This document shows, one piece after another, positions 37,036 through 47,762 of a stretch of 61,470 nt of DNA. The notes below the pieces were generated by a model that worked only from the letters and a program-made list of their open reading frames with translations, was not told where the DNA came from and ran no database searches. The stretch covers positions 1 to 61,470 of the forward strand of contig JAHDQE010000052.1 in the NCBI GenBank assembly GCA_018433975.1, in the 5' to 3' direction. Each line of letters opens with the position of its first letter. The stretch's first letter is position 1. Source of the stretch: Ornatilinea sp. (GTDB lineage: Bacteria; Chloroflexota; Anaerolineae; Anaerolineales; Anaerolineaceae). A program made the translations under genes and the position numbers.

Positions 37036-37191
37036 GACGTCTGCATACTCCTTATTGTTTGTTAGTTTGTGCAGGTCTCCATGCGCTCAGCAAATGCCGG
37101 GCACAGGACCAGTCATCTGGACAGATTATACCAGAGGTTTGATGGGCAGGGAAGGTATCCTGTGTAGAGGGTTAATTCGAGAAATGGGATA

Positions 37192-38007
37192 TTAATTGGA
37201 GTTTTCCGCAAAATCTTTGAGGGTTTCCCGTAATCGTACGGCTTCAGCGGCGGGAAAAGCCGGTATGGCTCTCCGGATCAGCCGGTGCGCACTGGCAGTG
37301 GTCCCGAGGGTTAAAATTTGGCGCAGCAAAAAGAAGGTTTCCGTAGGGGATTGTTTTGCCAGTGCGTTGAGGACTGCCAGCAGATCTGCCTGAAGCTCCG
37401 GTTTGGCAACCTTGACCAGAGGATTGATCATCCGGAATACCGGAGGCAGGTTTTCAAATTCCCGGTATTCTAACAGTGGGAGCAGTGCTTTTAATGCCAT
37501 AGACTGCCAGGGGATTTCGAGGAGGTTGAGCCAATGAGAAACCAGTTCCAGCCATTGATCTGGTTTTTCCTGCCGCATTCTTGCACCGCCCTTATCCAGC
37601 AGGGCTTTGAGAACCGTTTTGTTTTCCTCCGGCTGGCACCACTCCATAAGGTGTTGAATGACAACTTCCGGCGAATCAACCGGTACCTGTCCCAGCAAAA
37701 AGGCCGCAGCTTCCTTTACTTCCAAAAAAGGATCTTGCCAGAGGGTCTCGGCAAGCGGCAGGGCGGCATCCGGGTTTTCTGCACATTGGCGTCCCAATGC
37801 GATTTCAAGCTGGTGCAGTACAAGCGGCGGGGTATGATAGGTTGGGATCAGGTCCATGGCCTGGACACCTTTTCCCGTTCGAAGGACCCGAAAAGAGTAA
37901 AATTCCAGAAGCTGGTGGAGCCCGGCTAAAAATTCCTCCGGACGAGTATATTTCCAGAGGAGATCATCGATTTGTGGTTTTAGCTGGGTAAGTTGGACAG
38001 CAGGCAT
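37192..38007 (-). CDS. HEAT-repeat-like protein, unknown function
   Basis: 271 residues, mostly helical. Repeated helix pairs such as LAETLWQDPFLEVKEAAAFLLGQVP and LLAVLNALAKQSPTETFFLLRQIL resemble HEAT or armadillo repeats, a scaffold for protein or nucleic-acid binding. I recognise no catalytic residue. Its ATG (PAVQLTQLKPQ) has no Shine-Dalgarno sequence and lies only 12 bases after a strong hairpin that follows proS. The start may therefore be further in, or the gene may have an own unusual initiation. Conserved function unknown. Confidence 0.65.
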   Translation of the reverse strand: MPAVQLTQLKPQIDDLLWKYTRPEEFLAGLHQLLEFYSFRVLRTGKGVQAMDLIPTYHTPPLVLHQLEIALGRQCAENPDAALPLAETLWQDPFLEVKEAAAFLLGQVPVDSPEVVIQHLMEWCQPEENKTVLKALLDKGGARMRQEKPDQWLELVSHWLNLLEIPWQSMALKALLPLLEYREFENLPPVFRMINPLVKVAKPELQADLLAVLNALAKQSPTETFFLLRQILTLGTTASAHRLIRRAIPAFPAAEAVRLRETLKDFAENSN

Positions 38008-38019
38008 ATTTTTGAGTGG

Positions 38020-38046
38020 AAAGGGTGGGAATGATTCCCACCCTTT
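38020..38046 (-). terminator. Hairpin after proS
   Basis: A perfect 12-bp stem (AAAGGGTGGGAA / TTCCCACCCTTT) with a 3-base loop, between proS and the HEAT-like gene. The following T-run on the minus strand is short. Probably a partial terminator. Confidence 0.55.
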
Positions 38047-38080
38047 TAAATTTGCTTTTGAGGCATAGATCTCGTGCGGA

Positions 38081-39556
<1,476 letters not shown>

Positions 39557-39568
39557 TCAACCGTCCAT

Positions 39569-40129
39569 TTACGATATGGAATCGGCGGGTGTTTTAGATG
39601 CGTGGTTCAGGTATTGCACGGCTTCCTGCGGGTTTTCGGCAAAGGAGAGCCATTGTTTGTCTGCGGGCAAAATATGGTCTTTCTGGCTGGAAAATAAGGA
39701 GCCGATTACCTGTTCCCAACCGCTTCCAATCAAAATCAGAGGTTTGGGCGGATCGGCCTCAATCAGCAAGCGGTTCCAGGTCAGCATGATTTCTGTCAGC
39801 GTTCCGGCACCGCCGGGAAGCGCAATAGCTGCGTCGCAGGAGTTGATCATTTTCATGATGCGGTCCTGTAAAGTGGGGGCACAAAACTCTTCCTGTACCC
39901 AGGGGTTGGCTTGTGATCCGCGCCAATCGGCAATTTCCTGGCAGGTTACTCCGATTACATGACTGCCCATCTGTGAGGCACCTTTAGAAACGGCTTCCAT
40001 TGTTCCGCCGTACCCGCCCGTCCAAACCGTGTGCCCGGCATTCCCCAATAATTTACCGAGCAAATAAGCTTCCTCGTAATCAGGACTTCCCGGATGTGGT
40101 TTTGAACTGCCGAACACAGCGATATTCAT
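39569..40129 (-). CDS. LOG-family nucleotide phosphoribohydrolase-like protein
   Basis: 186 residues. The Rossmann-type fold carries VWTGGYGGTMEAVSKGA near residues 35-50 and the family motif PGGAGTLTE near residue 105. Family members release cytokinin-type bases from nucleoside monophosphates or act on other nucleotides; annotation as lysine decarboxylase is an old error. Upstream of proS on the same strand with a 54-bp gap, so probably cotranscribed. Substrate unknown. Confidence 0.88.
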   Translation of the reverse strand: MNIAVFGSSKPHPGSPDYEEAYLLGKLLGNAGHTVWTGGYGGTMEAVSKGASQMGSHVIGVTCQEIADWRGSQANPWVQEEFCAPTLQDRIMKMINSCDAAIALPGGAGTLTEIMLTWNRLLIEADPPKPLILIGSGWEQVIGSLFSSQKDHILPADKQWLSFAENPQEAVQYLNHASKTPADSIS

Positions 40130-40341
40130 GGTTCCTCATTTTTGTACGTCCTCGGCAGGAATGGCCTGAACGGACAGCGTTTTTAGTGTTTTTCGATTGA
40201 TACAGAATTATACCTTAACAATAAATCCCGCATTCTGCGCCTTGAAAGGCTCCCTCTTCCTCATATAGAAGCAGCCAACAAACACCTCAACAGGGGAGAA
40301 TCGTTCTTACGCTTGCCTCATTTTATTCCTGCAAATACTCG

Positions 40342-41415
40342 TTATCCGCCTTTATATGCGACAAAGTGCCAGAGGTATTTGAAGTTTTGAAACAGCTCAT
40401 ATTCACTGCCGATATCCAGCCAATCGCCCAGGTTTGTAACGCTGTTCTGTGAGCCGAGTCCGATAAGGGCTGCGTCTATCTGTGCGCCTTTGTCTCCAAA
40501 TTTCTCAATGATTCTTTCTGCAAGCGGCCTTGCCATTGGGCCTTTCCATTCGTCGTCTATGTCGGCAACAGCATATTGCCGTTTAGGGATGGAATACAGC
40601 TTGATATCATATCGGTCGGCTAACGATTCGGAAACTTTCTCGATATGTGTGCCCTGATAAGAAGCATCGATGTAAAAGCTGTCAACATCATCAAGCAGGC
40701 TGATATCCCCGTGAATATGCGTCTCTATGCAGTGATCGAGATTTCGACCTGCATCTTGCAATGTGCCCTGCTTCATAGCCAGGATATATTCCACAGTTTT
40801 GGGAATATCAAAGCCCGGTTTGCCTAACAGTCTGCCCGTTTCATGAGTTTCTTGAAAAAGGGCTCGCAGGATACCGAAGAAATGCTGCGCCGTCCCCATG
40901 ACCTCTGGGCTGGTAAAGCTGTCTCCAAAAGCGAAAGTACACCTGTCAATGACATGCGGTTTCAATGTGAGAAAGCATGAGCCAAACCTTGCTGAAGCAC
41001 CGTCAATATAGTTGTGAATATTCAACGCCCCATATTTTGGCCGGTCGAAGAGCTCAATGTCATGGTCGTGGTATGCCCCGGAAAATAATCGCTTTTCCCA
41101 TAAATCGCGGTCACCACCGGCATAGGCCGTCCTGCCGCCGTTGCTGGTGCCGGTCCTGTACTGGTTATGGTACTTTCCATCTTCAAGCAGGTTATCAATG
41201 ATCAAGCGGCCATTTTGAGAGAACCTGTCGGGATGAAAATTGATGGTTACATCGCAGGAATACAGCAGCTGATGCACCAGGTGAGCGGTGTCTGTGCCGG
41301 CTGCACCGGCATCACCAAGAAGATCCTTAATGGCTTTGATATCCGAAAGCTCATTTTCCTGGGCCTGTTCATCAATAACTTGAATTCCGATGTGTCTGTC
41401 AATGACATCGCCCAT
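40342..41415 (-). CDS. DUF3626 family protein
   Basis: 357 residues. Recognised from the family pattern: INFHPDRFSQNGRLIIDNLLEDGKYHNQYRTGTSNGG, then GGDRDLWEKRLF, RPKYGALN, GASARFGSCFLTL and RCTFAFGDS. The function is unknown; several conserved His, Asp, Arg and Tyr residues suggest an enzyme. The ATG at 41415 has a perfect AAGGAG site. The frame is open for 78 more codons upstream, but those lack family similarity and a start site. The gene is isolated between two gaps and may have been acquired separately. Confidence 0.8.
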   Translation of the reverse strand: MGDVIDRHIGIQVIDEQAQENELSDIKAIKDLLGDAGAAGTDTAHLVHQLLYSCDVTINFHPDRFSQNGRLIIDNLLEDGKYHNQYRTGTSNGGRTAYAGGDRDLWEKRLFSGAYHDHDIELFDRPKYGALNIHNYIDGASARFGSCFLTLKPHVIDRCTFAFGDSFTSPEVMGTAQHFFGILRALFQETHETGRLLGKPGFDIPKTVEYILAMKQGTLQDAGRNLDHCIETHIHGDISLLDDVDSFYIDASYQGTHIEKVSESLADRYDIKLYSIPKRQYAVADIDDEWKGPMARPLAERIIEKFGDKGAQIDAALIGLGSQNSVTNLGDWLDIGSEYELFQNFKYLWHFVAYKGG

Positions 41416-41664
41416 TGTTTTTTTCTCCTTCCGGGTTTTTTGATGAGTTAACCGGTCATTCCCTGAAAGCCGGAATGGACCGCAGTCACATTTTATTTTT
41501 TGATTATAGTCTGCTCTTTCATAAAAAAGGCTTTCTTTTTTGAGCCGGTAAAAGCGCTGTCCAACGAGTTTTAGGGCATTTTCTTCAGTAACAACAGGGA
41601 CCTCGTATTGGCCGGTGTGCAGTTTGAGAAAATCCGGAATGGGTCTCAATGTAAAGGGATATAA
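41416..41664 (-). other. Upstream region of the DUF3626 gene
   Basis: This gap stays in frame with the DUF3626 gene without a stop codon and encodes a plausible but unrecognised sequence (for example TGQYEVPVVTEENALKLVGQ). On the minus strand there is a TATAAT at 41513-41518 that could be the -10 of a promoter, but no good -35. It may be simple leader sequence or the remains of a longer N-terminus. Confidence 0.35.
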
Positions 41665-41693
41665 AAAACTGGAAGGCCTGGCCTTCCAGTTTT
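41665..41693 (-). terminator. Terminator of the EF-G-like gene
   Basis: A 13-bp stem (arms 41665-41677 and 41681-41693) with a 3-base loop, followed on the minus strand by a T-run. It is 28 bp after the stop codon of the EF-G-like gene. Confidence 0.85.
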
Positions 41694-41720
41694 AAAAGAG
41701 TCTTCTAAAATAATCAAGAA

Positions 41721-43784
41721 CTATTCTTCGGACTTTTCTTTCTCTCGTGCCGCGACAATTTCCTGAGTGATATGGGATGGGACCACTTCGTGGTGGTCGT
41801 ATTCCATGTTGAAAATTCCCCGGCCGCCGGTCATTGAACGCAGGTCCGTGGTGTAGCGGAGCATCTCAGCCAATGGAACCATGGCGGAAATGATGGATTT
41901 GTCTTTTTCATTGCCCATGCCCATTACCCGGCCGCGGCGGGTGTTCAAGTCACCCATGATATCGCCCATCATCGAATCGGGGACGGTAACTTTTACATTC
42001 ATAACCGGTTCAAGGAGCACGGGTTTTGCGCCCAGGAATGCCAGTTTGAAAGCATTTCTACCCGCAATTTCAAAGGCGACTGGTTTGGAGTCGACAGGAT
42101 GTTCTTTGCCGTCATATACGGAAACTTTGATGCCGTGAATGGGATATCCTGCCAGGACACCTTCTTTCATCACGTTCCGAATTCCTTTTTCAATGGCGGG
42201 CATGTAATTGGAGGAAATGGATCCACCAAAGACATCATTCACAAATTCAAATTCGGCATCTTTGATGGGTTCTACCCGAAGATGCACTTCGCCGAACTGA
42301 CCGGAACCGCCGGATTGTTTCTTATGGCGGTACATTGCATCGCCCTTGCCGTCAATGGTTTCCTGGAAGGGAACCTTTGGAATTTGTGGTAATAAGCTGA
42401 CCTGTAATTTTGATTCTGCCCGGCGAATGGCGACATCAATATGCTGGTCGCCCATGCCCTGCAAGATGGTTTGCTTGGTAGAAGGTTCGTTGTGCCAGGA
42501 GAGGGTCATATCTTCTTCGCACAGGCGGGTCAATGTGGGACTGATCTTGGTAGAATCTGCCTGGGTCTTCGGGAAGACAGCAACCTGGAAGAGGGAATGC
42601 GGATATTCCGGAATGGGCAGGGTAAGGGGATGGTTTTTATCACACAGTGTGTTTCCGGTGTAGGTGTCGTTTAACTTCGGAACGGTACCGATATCGCCCG
42701 CATGGACCACTTTGGTAGCGATGGTATCTTTCCCGATGGGGAAATGCAGGGTCCCAAAGCGTTCTTCACTGCTGCTGGTGGGGTTCCATAACCGGCTGTC
42801 CGATGTCACCATGCCGGAGTATACGCGGAAATAAGTCTGTCGGCCGACAAAAGGATCGGCAGTGGTTTTCCAGACATACAGTGCCAGCGGGCCGGAATCG
42901 GAGGCGGTCAGTTCTTCATCGCCTGCTGCTCCTTGAGCGGTAACAACCGGAGCTTCGGCCGGTGAAGGAAGAAGACCAATCATTGCATCCAGAAGAGGAG
43001 CGATACCGATTTCTGCTGAACCTGCGGCAGCTAACACGGGGACGAAGGCACCTTCCATAACGCCTGCTTTCAGGCCGCGGATGATTTCTTCGGGGGAAAG
43101 GCTGCCTTCTTCGAAGTATTTTTCCATTAATTCGTCTTCGCCTTCAGCAGCAGCTTCAATCAGGGCCATCTGGGCGGTTTCTGCTTCTTCAAGAATTTCT
43201 GCTGGAATGGCTGTCACGGTTTTTCCGTCGCCTTGGTAGGCTTTCATGGTCAGAAGGTCAATTATGCCCTGGAATTCCTGTTTTTCACCCCAGGGGAGCT
43301 GGATGGGGATCAGGCGGGTATCGGTATATGCTTCCATTGAAGCCAGAGCTTTCTGGAAGTTAGCGTTCTCCCGATTCATTTTATTGATAATCAGCAGGCG
43401 TGGCAGGTTGAATTCATCGCAATAATTCCAGGCCACCTCTGTACCAACCTCGCGGCCGGAAACAGCGTCGAGGAGAATGATGGCGGCATCGGAGACACGC
43501 AGAGCTGAAATCACCTCGCCGACAAAGTCGGTGTAACCCGGCGTGTCTAAAAGGTTGATTTTGACATTTTTATACTCTACCGGAAGGACAGATGTATAAA
43601 CAGAAATGCCTCGACGAATCTCTTCCTCATCGTAATCGGAAACCGTAGTACCATCCTCAATTTTCCCTAAACGTGTGGAAGCTCCAGTAAAATGCAAGCA
43701 GGCTTCTGCAAGCATCGTCTTACCTGCGCTGCTGTGAGACACCAGCGCAACGTTGCGAATAGAATCGGCTGAATACTCTTTCAT
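41721..43784 (-). CDS. EF-G-like translational GTPase with altered GTPase motifs
   Basis: 687 residues with the EF-G domain order (G domain, domain 2, 3, 4 with SNYMPAIEKGIR, 5). It belongs to the EF-G-like (EF-G2) group: the P-loop reads SHSSAGKT (16-23) and switch II reads DTPGYTDF, with Tyr84 in place of the catalytic histidine. The guanine-recognition motif is NKMN (134-137) where nearly all relatives have NKxD. An Asp-to-Asn change here lowers guanine preference and favours xanthine in EF-Tu and Ras. The cellular role of this group is not settled. A regular fusA should lie upstream of tuf, outside the window. Own terminator. Confidence 0.9.
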   Translation of the reverse strand: MKEYSADSIRNVALVSHSSAGKTMLAEACLHFTGASTRLGKIEDGTTVSDYDEEEIRRGISVYTSVLPVEYKNVKINLLDTPGYTDFVGEVISALRVSDAAIILLDAVSGREVGTEVAWNYCDEFNLPRLLIINKMNRENANFQKALASMEAYTDTRLIPIQLPWGEKQEFQGIIDLLTMKAYQGDGKTVTAIPAEILEEAETAQMALIEAAAEGEDELMEKYFEEGSLSPEEIIRGLKAGVMEGAFVPVLAAAGSAEIGIAPLLDAMIGLLPSPAEAPVVTAQGAAGDEELTASDSGPLALYVWKTTADPFVGRQTYFRVYSGMVTSDSRLWNPTSSSEERFGTLHFPIGKDTIATKVVHAGDIGTVPKLNDTYTGNTLCDKNHPLTLPIPEYPHSLFQVAVFPKTQADSTKISPTLTRLCEEDMTLSWHNEPSTKQTILQGMGDQHIDVAIRRAESKLQVSLLPQIPKVPFQETIDGKGDAMYRHKKQSGGSGQFGEVHLRVEPIKDAEFEFVNDVFGGSISSNYMPAIEKGIRNVMKEGVLAGYPIHGIKVSVYDGKEHPVDSKPVAFEIAGRNAFKLAFLGAKPVLLEPVMNVKVTVPDSMMGDIMGDLNTRRGRVMGMGNEKDKSIISAMVPLAEMLRYTTDLRSMTGGRGIFNMEYDHHEVVPSHITQEIVAAREKEKSEE

Positions 43785-43975
43785 GAATGAAGACCCTCTT
43801 TTTTAAGGTTTTTTCGGAATTACAATTGTAAAGGAAGCTTGCGTTCTTGTCAAAGAGGCAGTATCCTCCTTTGATTCCGTTACCAATTATATCAGCAGAT
43901 TTTCCCCGTTTTGCTGATTTCTGGGAAGATCGCGCTTTAAGAAGCTTAGCTGGGCATCTCTTTTATTGTTTGGCT

Positions 43976-44512
43976 TTAAAACCGTTTGAGCATCCGGAAA
44001 GCGGGCTCGTGTACTTCGCGCCAGATTCCCTGATGGTCAGGATAAGACCAATCCCCCGAGTCTTCGCCAATGATCTGGAAGCCATGCTGTTTGTAGAATT
44101 GGATCGCACGCGGGTTATCTTTCGCTACGTTCAATACGGCCTGACGGAAACCCCTCTGGCGCAGGTCGGAAATGACGGTTTTCAGCAGCTTTGAGCCGAT
44201 CCCCAGGCTGCGGTAAAGGGGTTTGATCCGGAAAGAGTAAAGATAGGCGCGGTTTTTTCCATCGGCCAGCCTGCGCTGATCGGTAATAAACTGAATAAAC
44301 ACCTGGCCGATAATATTGCTGCCGGGTAGTTCTACAATCCACATCATGCCTTTGCCCTGCTTTTGGCGGTTAAAACTGCTTTGATAAACCCGCCGGAAAT
44401 GGGTATATTCGCCTTCCCATTCCAGCGCGGGAAGATCTTTTTCTTGCACATGCCGGATGCGGAGTTCCGTGAACAGACTGCGAGAGTCCTGGCCTGGAGG
44501 GGGATAGATCAT
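43976..44512 (-). CDS. GNAT-family N-acetyltransferase
   Basis: 178 residues. The acetyl-CoA-binding motif RIKPLYRSLGIGSKLL, the following helix and NVAKDNPRAIQFYKQHGFQIIGE are typical of GNAT enzymes. Similar to enzymes that acetylate small molecules or protein N-termini; the substrate is unknown. The start at 44512 lies 8 bases after the stop codon of the upstream gene and shares a GGAG site with it, suggesting translational coupling. The frame is open much further upstream, inside the previous gene, and that part is not used. Confidence 0.85.
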   Translation of the reverse strand: MIYPPPGQDSRSLFTELRIRHVQEKDLPALEWEGEYTHFRRVYQSSFNRQKQGKGMMWIVELPGSNIIGQVFIQFITDQRRLADGKNRAYLYSFRIKPLYRSLGIGSKLLKTVISDLRQRGFRQAVLNVAKDNPRAIQFYKQHGFQIIGEDSGDWSYPDHQGIWREVHEPAFRMLKRF

Positions 44513-44520
44513 CGGCGCTT

Positions 44521-47199
44521 TTACTCCACTGGTGGGTAAAGTTCCTGAATCAAGGTGTTTAACAAGTTTTGTTCTTCTTCGGGGGTTGTAACGGCACCAT
44601 CCAGCCAGGCTGTGCGCAGTTTCGTCAGAATTTGCTTGAACAGTGGCCCCGGTTTTAAACCCCTTTCCAATAGGGCATTTCCGTCTATGGTTGGAGCAAT
44701 GTATTGCCATTTTGTGATGTATTGATAAATCAATCCTCTGGCTTTCTCATCCGAGCTTAACAACCAGGCAGCATAGAGGGAGGAGGGCGGTGCCTTTTCC
44801 AGGCGGGTGACCACCTCGCTGGTGAGGGCATTCTGTAGCTGGGGAAGATCCCGAAGCAGCTTATTGGCGGTCAGTACGGCACTGCGGGTGACACCGGGAA
44901 ACCGCAGTTTGCGCAGGAGGTTTTGGGCATCACCGTAAGGCAATTGAGCGAACCAGATTTGGTAGCTCAGGATGCGTTGAAGCGGCTGGTTGTTTATTTC
45001 AGCAGGCAGTTTCCACTCAGGGGCGGGCTGCTTCTGCTGAATTTTATGGAGGGTGAGGTTCTGTTCCTTGTTCCAGGAAAGCCTGGGGTGGATGGCTTGC
45101 AGTAAATTCAGCGCTTCCAGACGGGAAAGCATTGCGCCTGCCCGCTCTTCCATAAGGATGAGGTCCAGTTCATGCCGCAAACGTTGGGTGCTGACCTGCT
45201 TGAGGAGAGGGCGGGCTTCTTCCATAAGCTGGAGTGTACGCGCTTCAATCTGAAATTTAAAGCGCTGCTCAAACCGTACCGCACGCAGCATGCGGGTGGG
45301 GTCATCAATAAAAGAAAGGGAATGCAGCACCCTCACGAGTTTATTCTGCAGGTCCAGCAGCCCTCCCCAATAATCGTAAAGTTCGCCATAATGTCGGCCG
45401 TCCAGGCGCAGGGCAAGGGTGTTGATGGTAAAGTCCCGGCGGTGCAGGTCCAGTTTGATACTCCCGCGTTTGACCGTTGGAAGCGCGGTGGGGTGTGTGT
45501 AGAACTCTGTGCGTGCGCTGATCAGATCCAGGCTGGATGGAATATCTTCTGGTTCAAACTTCCTTAACATGGGGAGCTGCTCGGCAAGCCCGCTGCGGAT
45601 ATCTTCGATCCACCATTTTGCCGTTCCAAAACGCTTGTGGCTGATTACCCGTCCCCCCAGTTCCTCCGCAAGGGATTTTGCCAGCGCGATTGCGTCTCCC
45701 TCAACAACAACGTCGAAGTCCAGGCTGGGCCGCCGCAGAAGCAGGTCGCGCACGAACCCTCCAACGATATAAATAGCCATGTGCTGGTCGTGGGCCTGTT
45801 GGGCGATCTTTTTTAGCAGGGCGAGGCGTGCGTCCGGCAGCGCCTGGTCCAGCAGGAAGGCAAAGTTCTGCTGCTGGACGGCACCGGACTTTTCTCCGCT
45901 TAAGGTTTTAAGTAAATCGGTCCGGGTTACGATACCGATAATTTCTGTGGAGGGAGAATTCATTACGGGGACCTGTCCCCATCCACTGCGGGTCATCACA
46001 CGTTGAAGCGTTTCCAGAGAATCTTCGGGATGGACATAGACCTCGCCGGCTTCCATCAGGCTGGCAGCGTTGAGGTCCAACTTATGCGCCAGGGCACGGT
46101 CCACTGCGCGGCGGTTGAGTAAACCGAGAATCCGCTGGTCTTTCGCCACCGGGTAGCCTTCGTATCCGAACCGCTGCATCAATTTCGCGGCCTCCTGAGC
46201 AGATGTTTCGGGGGAAAGGATGGTTGGGCTGGAGGACATGATCTGTTTGACGGTAACAGGCGGCTGGATGTAATCCGGGAGAATTTCTTTCAGTTGGAGA
46301 TAAATTTCCTCTAACTGATCTTCTGTTTTTTGCTGGATCCCGCAGCTAAATTTTTCGGGATGGATCAATGCTGCGGCAGCGCGTTCGTGGCCGCCTCCGT
46401 CAAAGTAAGCTGCGATTCCCGCCACGTTCACCCTGTCCGAGGTGGAACGGGCTACCATACGGATTCCTTCGTGTGTGCTGACTAACAGGACCAGGCCGTC
46501 CGGGTCCAGGAGATCGCGCAGCTTGTGGGCCACGCTGGAGATTTCCTCATCCATATCACAGGCATCGCCGTGACACAGCGTGATCAATTGCCCGTTGATT
46601 CTCAGGGATTCGGCGGATTCGAGCATGCGGTTATAAAGAAGATGCTGTTCCGCAGAGAGCGGCGGGTTAAGGAACTCGGCGGCAATTCCAAGGTTGGCGC
46701 CGTGCTCCATCAATGCCGCTGCCGCCCGCACGTCACGCGGAGTGGTGCTTTCATAGGTCAGAGCGCCGGTGTCTTCATAAATCCCCAACATCAGCAGCGT
46801 GGCGTGAATTACATTCAGGTTGCCGTTATGTTCGATGAGCTGTTCCACAAACAGGGTGGTGGTGGCACCAAGCGTCTCGATGCGGATATTCCAGTCTTTG
46901 GGTAACCCGTCCCGGAGAGGGTGGTGGTCTACAACATTCACCCGGACATCTTTGGTAACCCCTTTAACGGAGGTCATCGATTGGGTATCCACCAGAATAA
47001 TGGAATCAACCGGTTCTGCAGGGAGGTTTTCCATTTCTACAAAAGGTAGTTCAATGCCGTATAGATCCAGAAAGGCACGGACATTGCGATTAACCCGCCT
47101 CGGGAGAACGGGCACTGCGTGCTCGTTCAATAAATAAGCTCCCATCAGTGCCCCAATGGCATCGAAATCGGCCTGCTCGTGAGTCAGAATGATCTGCAT
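44521..47199 (-). CDS. DHH phosphoesterase - CBS pair - tRNA nucleotidyltransferase/poly(A) polymerase-like protein
   Basis: 892 residues in three parts. Residues 1-300: DHH/DHHA1-type phosphoesterase (THEQADFDAIGALMGAY, LVDTQ, VVDHHPL, GIYEDTGALTYEST), the fold of nanoRNases and c-di-AMP hydrolases. Residues 310-440: two CBS domains (adenylate sensing). Residues 455-892: class II nucleotidyltransferase with GGFVRDLLL, the DFD metal pair in LDFDVVVEGD, RRDFTINTLAL, and the RNA-binding DPTRMLRAVRF. Such three-part proteins are known in several deep bacterial lineages as A-adding or CCA-adding enzymes. How the domains cooperate is not known. It is cotranscribed with the acetyltransferase. Confidence 0.93.
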   Translation of the reverse strand: MQIILTHEQADFDAIGALMGAYLLNEHAVPVLPRRVNRNVRAFLDLYGIELPFVEMENLPAEPVDSIILVDTQSMTSVKGVTKDVRVNVVDHHPLRDGLPKDWNIRIETLGATTTLFVEQLIEHNGNLNVIHATLLMLGIYEDTGALTYESTTPRDVRAAAALMEHGANLGIAAEFLNPPLSAEQHLLYNRMLESAESLRINGQLITLCHGDACDMDEEISSVAHKLRDLLDPDGLVLLVSTHEGIRMVARSTSDRVNVAGIAAYFDGGGHERAAAALIHPEKFSCGIQQKTEDQLEEIYLQLKEILPDYIQPPVTVKQIMSSSPTILSPETSAQEAAKLMQRFGYEGYPVAKDQRILGLLNRRAVDRALAHKLDLNAASLMEAGEVYVHPEDSLETLQRVMTRSGWGQVPVMNSPSTEIIGIVTRTDLLKTLSGEKSGAVQQQNFAFLLDQALPDARLALLKKIAQQAHDQHMAIYIVGGFVRDLLLRRPSLDFDVVVEGDAIALAKSLAEELGGRVISHKRFGTAKWWIEDIRSGLAEQLPMLRKFEPEDIPSSLDLISARTEFYTHPTALPTVKRGSIKLDLHRRDFTINTLALRLDGRHYGELYDYWGGLLDLQNKLVRVLHSLSFIDDPTRMLRAVRFEQRFKFQIEARTLQLMEEARPLLKQVSTQRLRHELDLILMEERAGAMLSRLEALNLLQAIHPRLSWNKEQNLTLHKIQQKQPAPEWKLPAEINNQPLQRILSYQIWFAQLPYGDAQNLLRKLRFPGVTRSAVLTANKLLRDLPQLQNALTSEVVTRLEKAPPSSLYAAWLLSSDEKARGLIYQYITKWQYIAPTIDGNALLERGLKPGPLFKQILTKLRTAWLDGAVTTPEEEQNLLNTLIQELYPPVE

Positions 47200-47317
47200 G
47201 GTTGTATTTTAACCGAAATTGGGCCGCTGTGTTTGATAGAGTTATACTGCTTGCTCTCCTGCCGGGAGAGTACTGCCGGAATAAGCGATGTTTAAAGGGG
47301 CGACTGCTTATTCGTCG

Positions 47318-47686
47318 TTATTCGTCCCCGGGTGGCGTTTCGTCTTTGCTCGAAAGATTCCTGGCAGCCCGGTCCAGTTCGCTGCTGGCTTTTTGGAAAG
47401 CAGTTTTCAGGTCGGTGCGGATCTTTTGTTCCAGTTCACCGCTTTCAACGCGGTGCTCCAGATCCTGCCAGTCCTGTTTAAGCTGCTGGGCGGTTTCGCT
47501 TTGGGAAAATTCTTCGGCTGCACCGGAGATAGAATTCGCCAGTTCGTTGATGCCGCTTTCCAACTCTTGCTGGAGCTTCTGGCGCTCTTCGCTGCTCCAG
47601 GCGGATTCGAGAAAATTCTTCATACTCTTTCCGAGGTTACGGAATTCTTCGGATAAGTTGGACTTGGTTTCGGGATTTTCACTCAT
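47318..47686 (-). CDS. Small acidic coiled-coil protein, unknown function
   Basis: 122 residues, almost entirely charged helix (EELANSISGAAEEFSQSETAQ-like heptads), with an AGGAGAAA site 5 bases before the ATG. It resembles small helical proteins in other Chloroflexota; I cannot assign a function. It has no membrane segment or signal. Its codon usage and ribosome-binding site make it a real gene, whereas the long frame on the opposite strand looks like its shadow. Confidence 0.65.
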   Translation of the reverse strand: MSENPETKSNLSEEFRNLGKSMKNFLESAWSSEERQKLQQELESGINELANSISGAAEEFSQSETAQQLKQDWQDLEHRVESGELEQKIRTDLKTAFQKASSELDRAARNLSSKDETPPGDE

Positions 47687-47762
47687 GAGTTTCTCCTGAA
47701 TATTGATCTGTTCTCATTAAATATATTTACGATTAAATCTGCAAGGGGTTGCGGAATATCCT

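Noticed and set aside
43976..44710. Acetyltransferase starting at 44710
   Set aside because: The first 66 codons lie inside the upstream gene in another frame and are not like GNAT proteins; the ATG at 44512 fits better.
47202..47699. Plus-strand Ser/Leu-rich frame of 165 codons
   Set aside because: It mirrors the small acidic coiled-coil gene on the other strand, which has a good ribosome-binding site and sensible composition.
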